In this document: positions 56,215-64,000 of the stretch, one piece after another
Numbering within the stretch: the stretch's first letter is position 1
Layout of the letters: every line of letters starts with the position of its first letter
NCBI GenBank assembly: GCA_022764045.1
Contig: JALERU010000065.1
Span: 1-64,000 of the forward strand
Direction: 5' to 3'
DNA length: 64,000 nt
Origin: Clostridiales bacterium
GTDB taxonomy: Bacteria > Bacillota > Clostridia > Oscillospirales > Oscillospiraceae
Notes under the pieces: generated by a model
Database searches by the model: none
What the model saw: the letters and a program-made list of their open reading frames with translations, nothing else
What the model was told of the DNA's origin: nothing
Program-made: the position numbers and the translations under genes

Positions 56215-57583
56215 ATGACTGCTTTTTTACCGGTAGTTCCATGATGACCGCCAGGCCATGGGGGGGCACATTAGAAAAATGAATCCTTCCGTTATGGGCA
56301 GCTATGATCTGCCGGACCAGTTTCAAGCCGTTTCCGTGCACAATTTCACCTTGCTCATTTTGCATGATTTGTTCCGCAGGTTCTGCATTGAGGCGGGCAA
56401 CAAGGGATTCCTCCATTCCACAGCCCGTATCTTGCAGAACAAAAACGCAAGCCGATGGATTGACTTCCACGGATATCGCAATGCTGCAGCCATTGGGATT
56501 GTGCTCCATGCTATTTCCAATGATATTGTGGAGCATTCTGACCAGCAAGGCGTAATCGCCCTCAATAAAAAGATCCTCCCCATGAGAGGGCCAATGAAAT
56601 TCGATTGAGTACCGGTCCTCCAACCCATCATTCACAAAATCGCTGATGACCTGCCGTGATAATTCCACGGGGCTGATCAGCGTTTTTTTCATGGGCTGCA
56701 TGGAATATTCCAGCTTCGAGGCCAGATTCAGGTCGATCACCAACTGCCGCAGTTTTTCTCCCTGTCTGCGGATCATTCCCGCCTGTTTTTGCACCTCTGT
56801 CGGCAAGACGCTGTTATCCTCGATCTCGCTGGCATACCCCAGCATAATGGAAAGCGGTGTACGAATGTCGTGGGAAATGCCGCTGATCCACTGGGAGCGG
56901 GCGGTATCCTTTTTCTGAAGCTGCCGACCTGCCCGGTTCAGCTCCGCGTTGACCTCTGCCAGCTCCCCGCGTTCCACCAGGCTGACCGGGCGGCCATGGG
57001 CCATGTCGCCGATCCCGGCCAAAATCGGTTGGACCGCGCGTGCAATCCGGCGGGAATTGTTCCAGAAAAGGAAGAGCATGAGCAGAACATTGGCGACAAA
57101 TTCAATCCCGACCCCCGCGATATAAGTCTGCAAAAATTCTGTTTCCATTGTAAAACTGTATTTTTGCATACTGCCTGGCGGATAGCACACCACAAACAGC
57201 CCCAGCGGATGCTCCCAGATGGTAACGGGGTAATCTTCCAAATACCAGCGGCTGAATTTTGCGATTTGTGCGGCGGTATATTTGCAGGGTAAATCCTCCG
57301 GCATCCCTTCTGACCAGATCACAGCCCCTTCCTCGTTGAGCAGCATAGCCCAGGCATCGACCTCGTTTAATCTGTCACGAATTTCTGGCTCTGCCCCAAT
57401 GGTTCCATCCGTCTCCGTTACCATGCCGGCTAACTGACGGATCGAAAGCTCCGGCGTGGCCATGTTGTGGTTTGCTGCCAGGCAGATGGCAACGATCAGC
57501 ACCACATTCAAGATCATAAACAGCAGTAAGATCCCGATGGTAGAGAGGAAGTATTTTCTGAAAAACCGTTGTACCGGATTCAT
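56213..57583 (-). CDS. Sensor histidine kinase
   Basis: This 456-residue kinase has two membrane spans (residues ~14-37 and ~153-174) enclosing a ~115-residue external sensor domain, a HAMP-like linker, the phosphoacceptor H238 in GISHDIRTPLSIMLGY, and the ATP-binding N, G1 and G2 boxes (MLHNIIGNSMEHNPNG, DTGCGME, HGNGLKLV). AAAGGGGTG precedes the ATG at 57583, four bases after the response-regulator stop, so both are co-transcribed. Context with a BcrA-type exporter suggests it senses an antimicrobial peptide or envelope stress; that is inference. Confidence 0.93.
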   Translation of the reverse strand: MNPVQRFFRKYFLSTIGILLLFMILNVVLIVAICLAANHNMATPELSIRQLAGMVTETDGTIGAEPEIRDRLNEVDAWAMLLNEEGAVIWSEGMPEDLPCKYTAAQIAKFSRWYLEDYPVTIWEHPLGLFVVCYPPGSMQKYSFTMETEFLQTYIAGVGIEFVANVLLMLFLFWNNSRRIARAVQPILAGIGDMAHGRPVSLVERGELAEVNAELNRAGRQLQKKDTARSQWISGISHDIRTPLSIMLGYASEIEDNSVLPTEVQKQAGMIRRQGEKLRQLVIDLNLASKLEYSMQPMKKTLISPVELSRQVISDFVNDGLEDRYSIEFHWPSHGEDLFIEGDYALLVRMLHNIIGNSMEHNPNGCSIAISVEVNPSACVFVLQDTGCGMEESLVARLNAEPAEQIMQNEQGEIVHGNGLKLVRQIIAAHNGRIHFSNVPPHGLAVIMELPVKKQS

Positions 57584-57587
57584 GGGA

Positions 57588-58274
57588 TCACCCCTTTCCC
57601 ACGAGCTTATAGCCCAGGCCCTTTGCGGTGACGAGAGAGACGGGGGCGGAGGGATTGGCCTCAATTTTCTCCCGCAAATGCCGGATATGGGTCATTAACG
57701 TGGTTTCATAGCCCTGCCAGATCTCCCCGCAGGCGGTTTGACACAGGGTCCCGATGGTCACAACCTTCCCGGCGTTCTCCCACAGCTTCAAAAAGATTGC
57801 GTACTCCTTGGCTGTCAGGGAAAAGGTTTCCGCTCCTCGCCGAACCTCTGCCTTGTCCAAGTCTACACAGGCGGCAGCAAGCTCCACCACCCGTCCGCTT
57901 TCGGGGTAGGCCCGTTTCAGGATGGCGCCCACCCGCAGCAAAAGCTCCTTGGGCAAAAAAGGCTTCACAAGGTAGTCGTCCGCCCCCAATTCCAGCCCGG
58001 TGCAGCGGTCCTCCGCTTCTCCTTTTGCTGTCAGCATGAGGACGGGAACTTGACTGACCTGTCGAATCTCCTTCAAAAGCGCAAAACCGTCCATCCCCGG
58101 CATCATCACATCCAAAACCACCATATCAGGTATTTTTTGCGAAAGCAGGCTCAGCGCCGCTTCGCCGGATTCCGCTGTCATAATCTGTGTGAATCCGGCG
58201 CGCTCAAAAATGGACCGGATCATCGTCAGCAAATCAAGTTCATCGTCGACGACAAGGATCGCGCGATCATTCAT
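57588..58274 (-). CDS. OmpR-family response regulator
   Basis: This 228-residue regulator has a receiver domain with acidic pocket VVDDE (D10, D11), phosphorylation site D55 in VVLDVMMPGMDG, and LTAKGEAEDR/KPF; its C-terminal winged helix (EVRRGAETFSLTAKEYAIFL ... MTHIRHLREKIE ... TAKGLGYKL) is of the OmpR/PhoB type. The start is ATG 58274 with AGGAGG eight bases upstream. Transcribed divergently from the ABC transporter, with a phased repeat array between them that is its likely operator. Confidence 0.95.
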   Translation of the reverse strand: MNDRAILVVDDELDLLTMIRSIFERAGFTQIMTAESGEAALSLLSQKIPDMVVLDVMMPGMDGFALLKEIRQVSQVPVLMLTAKGEAEDRCTGLELGADDYLVKPFLPKELLLRVGAILKRAYPESGRVVELAAACVDLDKAEVRRGAETFSLTAKEYAIFLKLWENAGKVVTIGTLCQTACGEIWQGYETTLMTHIRHLREKIEANPSAPVSLVTAKGLGYKLVGKG

Positions 58275-58343
58275 CACCAACACCTCCTAACGATTCACAT
58301 TATACAACGAAGGGATGGGACCGTCTATCCTGCCAGTTGAATT

Positions 58344-58384
58344 CTCAAGGTAAACTCAAGGTTGCCTCAAAGCAGGCTCAAGGT
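58344..58384 (+). promoter_or_regulatory. Four 11-bp-phased CTCAAGGT repeats: likely response-regulator operator
   Basis: CTCAAGGT starts at 58344 and 58355, CTCAAAGC at 58366, and CTCAAGGT at 58377: four direct repeats with an exact 11-bp period, so all face one side of the helix. They end about 10 bases before a -10-like sequence (TACCAT/TATAAG near 58394-58404) and 43 bases before the ABC gene. OmpR-family regulators bind such tandem direct repeats, in the place of the -35 box. The regulator gene is divergent, so self-control is also possible. Confidence 0.82.
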
Positions 58385-58426
58385 GCCTGTGCTACCATAT
58401 AAGAAAAAAGCAGAGGAGGCTTTTCC

Positions 58427-59350
58427 ATGAGTGACATCATCATCGAAACCACAGGACTGACGAAAGTCTACGGCACCCAAAAGAGCGTCGTGGATTTGAA
58501 CCTTCATGTCCGCCGAGGGCGCATCTATGGATTGCTGGGACGAAACGGCGCTGGAAAGACCACCACCATGAAGATGCTCCTGAGCCTGACACAGCCTACG
58601 TCCGGGGACATTCGTATCTTCGGCAAAGATATCCGGACATCAGAGAAGGAGATTTTGTCCCAGATTGGAAGCCTGATCGAATCGCCGGGCTTTTATCCCA
58701 ACCTGACGGGGACAGAAAATCTGAAAATTTTCGCCCAGCTGCGGGGGCTGAACCGGAAAAACGCCATCCATGACGCCCTGGACCTGGTGGGTCTGCCATT
58801 CCGGGATAAAAAGCTCTATTCTCAGTATTCCCTGGGGATGAAACAGCGCCTGGCCATCGCGCTATCCGTCATGCACGACCCGGCGCTGCTGATCCTCGAC
58901 GAACCCATCAACGGCCTGGACCCCATTGGCATTGCGGAGATTCGCGCCTTCATCCGGGCCCTCTGTGATGAGAAGGGGAAAACCGTTTTGATTTCCAGCC
59001 ACATTCTCTCAGAGATCGCCCTGCTGGCCGATGACATCGGCATCATTGACCAAGGCCGTTTGCTGGAGGAGGGGAGCCTGAAAGAACTGGAAGAAAAGAA
59101 TCACAAATTCATTCATTTCTCCCTGTCTGACGCGGAGAGAGCAGCAGCCCTGCTAACGACTCAGTTCAAAACACAGCGGTTTGATGTGGAGGATGAGCAC
59201 ACCTTACGGCTTTTGGATCTGACATTGCCGGTTCCCTCCATCAACCGGTGTTTCGTGGAAAACGGCATTGACATTTCGGAGGTTCGTGTCTGCGAGGCCA
59301 CCCTGGAGGACTATTTCAAAAAGGTGACAGGAGGTGTCGGCATTGCTTAA
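58427..59350 (+). CDS. ABC transporter ATPase, BcrA/lantibiotic-immunity type
   Basis: This 307-residue ATPase has Walker A GRNGAGKTT near residue 40, signature YSLGMKQRLAIALSV, and Walker B LLILDEPINGLDP, with an extra C-terminal ~90-residue domain as in BcrA and LanF proteins that export or expel peptide antibiotics. AGAGGAGG precedes ATG 58427. It overlaps the first permease by 8 bases. Control by the phased-repeat operator is likely. Confidence 0.92.
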   Translation: MSDIIIETTGLTKVYGTQKSVVDLNLHVRRGRIYGLLGRNGAGKTTTMKMLLSLTQPTSGDIRIFGKDIRTSEKEILSQIGSLIESPGFYPNLTGTENLKIFAQLRGLNRKNAIHDALDLVGLPFRDKKLYSQYSLGMKQRLAIALSVMHDPALLILDEPINGLDPIGIAEIRAFIRALCDEKGKTVLISSHILSEIALLADDIGIIDQGRLLEEGSLKELEEKNHKFIHFSLSDAERAAALLTTQFKTQRFDVEDEHTLRLLDLTLPVPSINRCFVENGIDISEVRVCEATLEDYFKKVTGGVGIA

Positions 59351-60134
59351 GCTGATCCGGTGCGAGTTTTGGAAATTACGGCGGAAAAAGTTCGTTCTGC
59401 TGGTGGTGCTATCTGCGTTCCTCTTTCCAATTCCCCTTACCCTAATGATGACGACGCCCCAGATCTTGGCGCGTTACGACAGCAAGGCGGAAGTATTTGA
59501 CGGCCTGTTTAGTTTTACCATGGGCTATGGGGCAGAGCTTCTCCTGCCCTGTGTCATCGGCGTGGTTGCAGCCATGCTGTTCTTTATGGAGCGGGACCAC
59601 GAGACGTTCAAAAGTCTGCGCACGATTCCAGTGACCAGCACCCAAATGGTTTTGGCAAAAATCATTGTGCTGTTCCTGTTTTCCATCTTATTCTGTCTGG
59701 TTTCCACTGTAGTTCTGACAGTATGCGGCGGCATCGTATTAGGCGGTGTAAACGGGCTTGGCTATAAGCTCCTGATGGCGGTGGAAATGGGGATTTTTAT
59801 GACTGCGGGAACCTTGCCGCTGGTGGTCCTGGTGGTTTTTTTCAGCAAGACTTACATTTTCTCCATCCTGCTCTGCGTGTTTTACAGCGTTTTGAGCCTG
59901 ACCGTTGAGTGTATGTTTACCGACATGCCACGCTTCCTGTGCTGGGCGATGCCAATTCCCCTCATTACCCTCTGGAGCGCGGGAGATATGGCCCAGCACG
60001 GCTTTTTGCTGAATTTGAAGGAAGTGGCAGAGATCATCCCCTCGACCCTTCAAACGGTAGCAATCCTTGGTGTCATGGCCGTGCTGTCGATTCTGCTGAT
60101 CGACTGGCTGTATAAAAGGAGGGGTGAGAGATGA
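59343..60134 (+). CDS. ABC transporter permease (LanE/BcrB-type), first
   Basis: This 263-residue membrane protein has six hydrophobic spans; N-terminal MLKLIRCEFWKLRRKKFVLL (a basic amphipathic lead followed by span 1) and MERDHETFKSLRTIPVTSTQ in the first cytoplasmic loop are typical of LanE/LanG-type permeases. TTG 59343 is preferred as start because AGGAGG (59329-59334) is 8 bases upstream, whereas GTG 59334 overlaps it. The stop overlaps the next permease's ATG. Confidence 0.85.
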   Translation: MLKLIRCEFWKLRRKKFVLLVVLSAFLFPIPLTLMMTTPQILARYDSKAEVFDGLFSFTMGYGAELLLPCVIGVVAAMLFFMERDHETFKSLRTIPVTSTQMVLAKIIVLFLFSILFCLVSTVVLTVCGGIVLGGVNGLGYKLLMAVEMGIFMTAGTLPLVVLVVFFSKTYIFSILLCVFYSVLSLTVECMFTDMPRFLCWAMPIPLITLWSAGDMAQHGFLLNLKEVAEIIPSTLQTVAILGVMAVLSILLIDWLYKRRGER

Positions 60135-60910
60135 TGGGACGGATCATCAAAACAGAGCTGTGGAAGCTGAAACGGTATCACATCCTGTGGGCTGGCATCC
60201 TCCTGATGCTGCTCTCCGTTGTGCTGACGCTTTTTACCTCAACGGCGCAGGATGGCTCCGTTTGGACCTTCCCATTTCTTGTGGAGCAGGTCATTAAGAA
60301 CAACGCGACCACCATTTTCCCCCTGTGTATCGCGCTGATTGCAGGCTATATGATTGCCAGAGAGGAAACGGACGATACGCTGAAAAGTATCCTGGCCGTC
60401 CCTATCTCATACCGGGCTCTGCTATGTGGAAAGTTGGTCGTCTGTGCAGGTCTATCACTCCTGTTTGGCCTGTCCAGCGGGGTCTTTACCTTGGCAGGGG
60501 AAATGCTGGTGCAGTTTCCCGGTCTTACGCTGGCAGCGATCTTACAGGGGCTCCTCCAGATCATCCTGAATTGCTTCTTTCTTTATCTGGCCGTCCTGCC
60601 GGTGATCGTTGCCGCTTTTCTCCTGTCGGGCGGCCCTATGCTCGGGGCAGTGGTTGCGTTCGTTTACGGCTATGGCGGGATGTTCGCCGCCGGTAATGAT
60701 ACCTTCTCCAATGTTTACCCCATCATGGCCAGCCTGGGCATGGTGGCTTACAGGAGCTATGAAGTTCATTGGAATCTCCCCCTGTGTTGTGCCAGCATGG
60801 TTGCAGTTATCCTTCTCTCCGCTCTCCTGCTGCTTGTGGCGGGAAGCGGTAAGGACAGAAAGGGGCGCACAAAAGGTAAATCAAGCATCCCCATGAAAAA
60901 GGGTTGGTAA
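60131..60910 (+). CDS. ABC transporter permease (LanG-type), second
   Basis: This 259-residue membrane protein resembles the first permease: basic start MMGRIIKTELWKLKRYHILW, EETDDTLKSILAVPISYRAL in a cytoplasmic loop and six hydrophobic spans. The pair would form a heteromeric channel with two copies of the ATPase, as in lantibiotic-immunity exporters (LanFEG). It ends in a basic tail (KDRKGRTKGKSSIPMKKGW) in the cytoplasm. The YxeA-like gene follows after 19 bases. Confidence 0.85.
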   Translation: MMGRIIKTELWKLKRYHILWAGILLMLLSVVLTLFTSTAQDGSVWTFPFLVEQVIKNNATTIFPLCIALIAGYMIAREETDDTLKSILAVPISYRALLCGKLVVCAGLSLLFGLSSGVFTLAGEMLVQFPGLTLAAILQGLLQIILNCFFLYLAVLPVIVAAFLLSGGPMLGAVVAFVYGYGGMFAAGNDTFSNVYPIMASLGMVAYRSYEVHWNLPLCCASMVAVILLSALLLLVAGSGKDRKGRTKGKSSIPMKKGW

Positions 60911-60929
60911 AGAAGGAGGAATGACCGTT

Positions 60930-61331
60930 GTGAAAAAATCTGTTAAAAAAGCTGTGATTGTGCTTACGGCTGTGGCAATCTTTTTGGTTGGAGGTTTCGC
61001 TGTCCACTTCATGTTCAGCGACAGGAACCGTTCTGTGTATTACGCCCAGATCGACAACAGCAAAATGGAGGAAAGAGACTCCAAAGGGGGCGTGATTGAC
61101 CTGAAGGGCAATCTGCCATATTTCTATACGCTGCTCGCTTATGATGAAATAGGAAACGAGAAAACGATTTCCTTCGGCGCCTCCAAACCCCTCAAAGAAG
61201 GCGCCTTCATCTGTTTGGAAGTGATGCCGGTTCGGGGCGTTGTCAGCTGGTCGGAGGTGCAGTATAAAGCGTTGCCTGGGGCGGTTCAGGATCATTACAC
61301 CGCGCCGTCTCCATCAAACAATACAGAATGA
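60930..61331 (+). CDS. YxeA-like secreted/anchored small protein
   Basis: This 133-residue protein has an N-terminal membrane span (VKKAVIVLTAVAIFLVGGFA) and an extracytoplasmic beta domain with YYAQIDNSK, YFYTLLAYDEIGNEKTISFG and VSWSEVQYKALP, the pattern of the YxeA (DUF1093) family often encoded beside lantibiotic-type transporters. GTG 60930 is preferred to ATG 60921 because AAGGAGG sits 8-10 bases before it. Members are thought to act outside the membrane in peptide resistance; the exact task is unknown. Confidence 0.82.
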   Translation: MKKSVKKAVIVLTAVAIFLVGGFAVHFMFSDRNRSVYYAQIDNSKMEERDSKGGVIDLKGNLPYFYTLLAYDEIGNEKTISFGASKPLKEGAFICLEVMPVRGVVSWSEVQYKALPGAVQDHYTAPSPSNNTE

Positions 61332-61372
61332 AGCCATTTTGGTATTTACAAAGGGAGGCCAGCATGGGAATC

Positions 61373-62188
61373 TTATCCCTTGGCAAGAATCTTGTCACTC
61401 AGTGCCCGAAATACCTGACAGTATCTTCGGAATCCGTCCTGCCCGATGATATAGATATTTGGCATGTATGCCATCCGGTTTTGGGCATAGGCGATTCGCT
61501 CCAACCCCTGGTCTATGGCCGTGTGGTTGCTTAGGGCCACATCAACCCCTTTGCGTTTGGCTGCTTCCATAAAATACTCCAGGGATCTGAGATACTGTTT
61601 GACGCCGTCCGGGTCCCTGGGCGGCGTCGTGCCGCCCCATAGGCCCGCCATATGGACCTGGCCCTCTTCCGTGACTGGAAAGATATAGCTCAGGCAGCCC
61701 GGCGTGTGGCCTGGTGTTGCATAAACTGCAATGGTTTTATCCCCTAAGGTCACCGTGTCGCCGTCTTGCAGGTATCCGTCGATCTCGTAATCCTTCCAGG
61801 TTTCGGGCCTGTCGGGCTTAGTGGGGTGCTCCCGCCAAAATACAGTATCCACCTGGGAGAGCATAGTTTCCACATGGTATTGCTCCACAAGCCACCGGCC
61901 ACAGCCTGTGTGGTCAACATGGCCATGGGTGAGCAAAAGCTTTTTCAGCTGTTCCGGTTCCCAGCCTACCGCCCGGATACCGGAAATGATTGCCTGAAAG
62001 GCCCGTTCGCTGGGCCATATGGCGTCGATGACAATGAGTCCCTCCGCGGTTTTCAGCACAAAGCAGCTGGTCTCCCGCTGGGCTACGATGAGCAGGTCAT
62101 CAAAAATCAGCGCGTGGGTGAAAAAGGACATGTCCTCCATGGCCTGGATGGTCTCTTGGGTAATGATTGGTGTTTCGGGTCGTTTCAT
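61373..62188 (-). CDS. MBL-fold metallo-hydrolase
   Basis: This 271-residue protein has the metallo-beta-lactamase signature THGHVDHTG (H88, H90, D92, H93), a later GHTPGCLSY supplying the next histidine, and a distal NHTAIDQG block. This places it in the general MBL hydrolase superfamily, not clearly among beta-lactamases, since the characteristic substrate loops are not evident. AGGAGAT precedes the ATG at 62188. It is monocistronic on the minus strand, unrelated in direction to its neighbours; substrate unknown. Confidence 0.9.
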   Translation of the reverse strand: MKRPETPIITQETIQAMEDMSFFTHALIFDDLLIVAQRETSCFVLKTAEGLIVIDAIWPSERAFQAIISGIRAVGWEPEQLKKLLLTHGHVDHTGCGRWLVEQYHVETMLSQVDTVFWREHPTKPDRPETWKDYEIDGYLQDGDTVTLGDKTIAVYATPGHTPGCLSYIFPVTEEGQVHMAGLWGGTTPPRDPDGVKQYLRSLEYFMEAAKRKGVDVALSNHTAIDQGLERIAYAQNRMAYMPNIYIIGQDGFRRYCQVFRALSDKILAKG

Positions 62189-62300
62189 ATTTAATCTCCT
62201 CTGCACAAAGTTTTCTGGTATGATTGCACAGAGGCCAAACGATTTTTGGCGGGCAGAACCATTTTCCTTCCTTCTTTCTGTTCCTTTGATGGATTGAGGC

Positions 62301-62306
62301 ATTATA
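62301..62306 (-). promoter_or_regulatory. -10 element for the MBL-fold gene
   Basis: TATAAT on the minus strand (complement of 62301-62306) about 110 bases upstream of the MBL gene start. The sequence 17 bases upstream (TAGATT) is a poor -35 match, so an activator or weak expression is suggested. Confidence 0.45.
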
Positions 62307-62381
62307 TCATAGGTCATCGTAAAAATCTATCCTGTTGTCTCATCAAAAAAACAGAGGGAAATTTTTTCTTATTTTTTGTAA

Positions 62382-63200
62382 CAAATACTGGCTTTCTATG
62401 TCTTATATCTACTGCCCCTCTATCACGACGAAATTTGCAGCCAAGAGAGCAGGGAACTGGTGGAGAAGCATCTTCAGGCCTGCCCTGCCTGTCAAGAGAA
62501 ATTCGCCCAGCTGCGACAGAATGTGCTCTGTCCCACTCCCGACAAAGAGAAGACCGCTGCCCTGAAGCGCGTCCAGCGTTCCTGGAAGCGGGAACGAAAA
62601 TGTGCCTTTGGCAAGGGTGCCGCGCTGATGGCTCTTGCCCTCACTTTGGTTCTTGTCATCCCACTTTTGGCTGCTTTTTTGACAACGCCAAGGTACCCCG
62701 TCCCAGCAGAAGATATCCAGGTCTCTCAGGTGTGCCAGTTGGAGGACGGTACCGTTGTGTTTCATCTGTATATCGACGATGGGCTGGTGTTGGAGCGGCT
62801 TACCTTTGACACAGTAGAAACCCAAGAGGGGAGTAGCCTATACTATATCCCTCTCCACCCGATTCTCAAAACAAAGCGGACAGATGACAAGGGCTTTTGT
62901 AATATTTACACCTCTTTTCGTATGGTCGATCCATTGAAATCCTCTGATCCGGGAAAGGGAGACCTGGATGTTCCTGATTGGATCAAATCGGTCTACGTGG
63001 GATCTCCTGGTGATGGGGTTTTGGTTTGGCAAGAAGGAATGGAACTTCCCAAAGCAACGCCGGCCATGGAGGAACTGATGGATCACTCCATCGGAATCTT
63101 TTCCATTGATTCCAACAAACCCTTTGATTGGGACAACTATTACAAAACCTACTCCCGCATTCTGGGGAACGAAATGGCAGGAAAGGGGGATGTCCCATGA
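62382..63200 (+). pseudogene. Anti-sigma-like zinc-finger membrane protein, 5' end damaged
   Basis: The frame open from 62382 encodes LLPLYHDEICSQESRELVEK-HLQACPACQ, the N-terminal zinc-finger of anti-sigma factors (H-x3-C-x2-C), then a membrane span (ALMALALTLVLVIPLLAAFL) and an external domain. It aligns well with the downstream gene. But no ATG, GTG or TTG occurs in frame before the conserved region; the first is GTG 62460, inside the zinc-finger. ATG 62398 (MSYIYC) is one base out of frame, so a small deletion has probably removed the true start. A 246-residue shortened product from GTG is possible. Confidence 0.65.
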
Positions 63201-63841
63201 ACCTTCCATGTGCCGTGATCGAAGACCTGCTGCCTGTCTACTATGAGGAGAGCTGCTCCCAGGAGAGCAGGCAGGCGGTAGAATCACATCTGAAAACCTG
63301 CCGGTACTGCCAGCGTATTCTATCCGCGCTCCAGCAGGAGCTCCCGATACAAAAGCGGGAAGAGACTCCCTTGGCCTCTGTGGAGAAGGCCCGGAAAAAA
63401 AGAAAGACCATGAATCTCTTCCATGGCGTCGTTGCTGCGCTGCTGGTGATAGGGGCCATGATTCCACTGCTGGCCTATCTCCACTATTGTGTTACCATCC
63501 CGGTGCCGATTCTGCACTTTGAGGCTCGAGAGGTCTCTGTGCTGTCGGATGGCCGGATCACCTTTCAGCTCTGGGCCGATGATCCACAATATTTGGAATC
63601 CATCTTCTATGAACCCGCAGAGGACGGCTCCGTCTATGTCAGCCCCCAATGCCGGATTTTTAGAAGCATCGGTCGACCCACATGGTCCCAATACTATCCC
63701 GTTGCCTTGGATGCGGATGTCACAGCCATTTACGTGGGCACCCCGCGAAAAAACTTCCTGGTATGGAAACAAGGGTGGCCTCTGCCGCCGGCCAGTAAGA
63801 CGACGGAAGCAGAAGTTGGCCCAATAGTTTCCCTACCCTAA
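63197..63841 (+). CDS. Anti-sigma-like zinc-finger membrane protein
   Basis: This 214-residue protein starts MNLPCAVIEDLLPVYYEESC and has the anti-sigma zinc-finger: C5, then H-L-K-T-C-R-Y-C near residue 33. One span (VVAALLVIGAMIPLLAYLHY) and a ~110-residue external domain follow. The neighbouring upstream gene is a paralogue, so the pair is a tandem duplication. No ECF sigma gene adjoins, so its partner, if any, is elsewhere. ATG 63197 overlaps the previous stop (ATGA). Function is inferred from the finger-span layout. Confidence 0.78.
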   Translation: MNLPCAVIEDLLPVYYEESCSQESRQAVESHLKTCRYCQRILSALQQELPIQKREETPLASVEKARKKRKTMNLFHGVVAALLVIGAMIPLLAYLHYCVTIPVPILHFEAREVSVLSDGRITFQLWADDPQYLESIFYEPAEDGSVYVSPQCRIFRSIGRPTWSQYYPVALDADVTAIYVGTPRKNFLVWKQGWPLPPASKTTEAEVGPIVSLP

Positions 63842-63876
63842 AGAAAGGCGAGAGCATCTGCTCTCGTCTTTCTTTT
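63841..63876 (+). terminator. Terminator of the anti-sigma-like pair
   Basis: GGCGAGAGC (63847-63855) pairs with GCTCTCGTC (63860-63868) with an ATCT loop, followed by TTTCTTTTC. It directly follows the stop codon and precedes the promoter of the next gene. Confidence 0.85.
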
Positions 63877-63886
63877 CTCAAAATTA

Positions 63887-63933
63887 TTGACAAACGATAA
63901 TTTTTATGGTATCCTCGGAGCATGAAATTATCG
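63887..63933 (+). promoter_or_regulatory. Promoter with overlapping inverted repeat
   Basis: TTGACA (63887-63892), 17 bases, TATCCT (63910-63915). CGATAATTT (63895-63903) in the spacer is repeated as the inverted copy AAATTATCG (63925-63933), bracketing the -10 and start site, so a repressor bound to both halves would block transcription of the gene beginning at 63960. Confidence 0.75.
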
Positions 63934-63959
63934 AAAAACAATAATTCGGAGGGGATACC

Positions 63960-64000
63960 ATGAAAGACAAAGGATTTCCGATCTTCTTGTCCATAGAAGC
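63960..64000 (+). CDS. Start of an unidentified gene (partial)
   Basis: ATG 63960 follows GGAGGGG by 5 bases and opens MKDKGFPIFLSIE before the window ends. Too little is present for assignment. The hydrophobic start suits a membrane protein. The palindromic operator at the promoter implies dedicated repression, perhaps by a regulator encoded with it downstream. Confidence 0.6.
   Translation, partial: MKDKGFPIFLSIE

Overview
The window is GC-rich, low in introns of non-coding DNA, and Firmicutes-like: strong AGGAGG ribosome binding sites, sigma-A promoters (TTGACA-N17-TATAAT), a DUF6514-type gene, a PRK06851-type ATPase, an NAD-linked [FeFe]-hydrogenase and a Liv transporter. Together these point to a GC-rich anaerobic clostridium of the Oscillospiraceae type (Flavonifractor/Pseudoflavonifractor-like). 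The genus cannot be fixed from the sequence alone.

Bases 1 to about 35,480 are most of a short-tailed (podovirus-like) prophage, all on the + strand; its integrase and repressor must lie left of the window. Order: recombination and replication genes (RecE-like nuclease, SSB, CHC2 primase zinc finger, DUF927 helicase-like protein), an origin-like array of GTGGGAC iterons, SF2 helicase, VRR-NUC nuclease, dCTP deaminase and small proteins; then packaging (TerS, TerL), portal, a Prp-like cysteine protease, scaffold and N4-gp56-type capsid; then tail fibres followed by five tandem small tail-tip cassettes; then adaptor, nozzle-like protein, internal proteins, a 2,660-residue polyvalent protein, and holin/endolysin. 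The prophage ends next to two tRNA-Ser genes.

The most unusual content is in the prophage. (1) Four of the five tail-tip cassettes at 19.6-21.5 kb carry a run of 8-12 G directly after a shared short N-terminal peptide, and each is one base out of frame with an intact downstream domain: an apparent multi-locus phase-variation system for receptor-binding tips. (2) A roughly 190-nt element with four stem-loops and compensatory base changes occurs four times between genes. (3) Three copies of GGGGGCGAA-N15-TGNTAYNNT, with identical spacing, precede the packaging, scaffold/capsid and lysis modules and look like a phage-specific late promoter. (4) The phage encodes a Prp-like protease, and both scaffold and capsid begin with an L27-like cleavage motif. 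(5) A 24-residue hydrophobic ORF between convergent promoters resembles a type I toxin-antitoxin locus.

Bases 35,490-64,000 are host chromosome: two tRNA-Ser genes, a DUF6514 gene, a P-loop ATPase, PAP2 phosphatase, proC, ridA, sbcDC, a complete branched-chain amino-acid ABC operon (livJ/K-like, H, M, G, F), a MarR regulator, a candidate structured RNA, and a three-gene [FeFe]-hydrogenase operon whose NuoF-like subunit is fused to a GltD-like flavoprotein. Next come a two-component system divergent from a peptide-resistance-type ABC transporter (with four 11-bp-phased repeats between them) plus a YxeA-like protein, an MBL-fold hydrolase, two tandem anti-sigma-like membrane proteins (the first without a usable start), and the first codons of one more gene.
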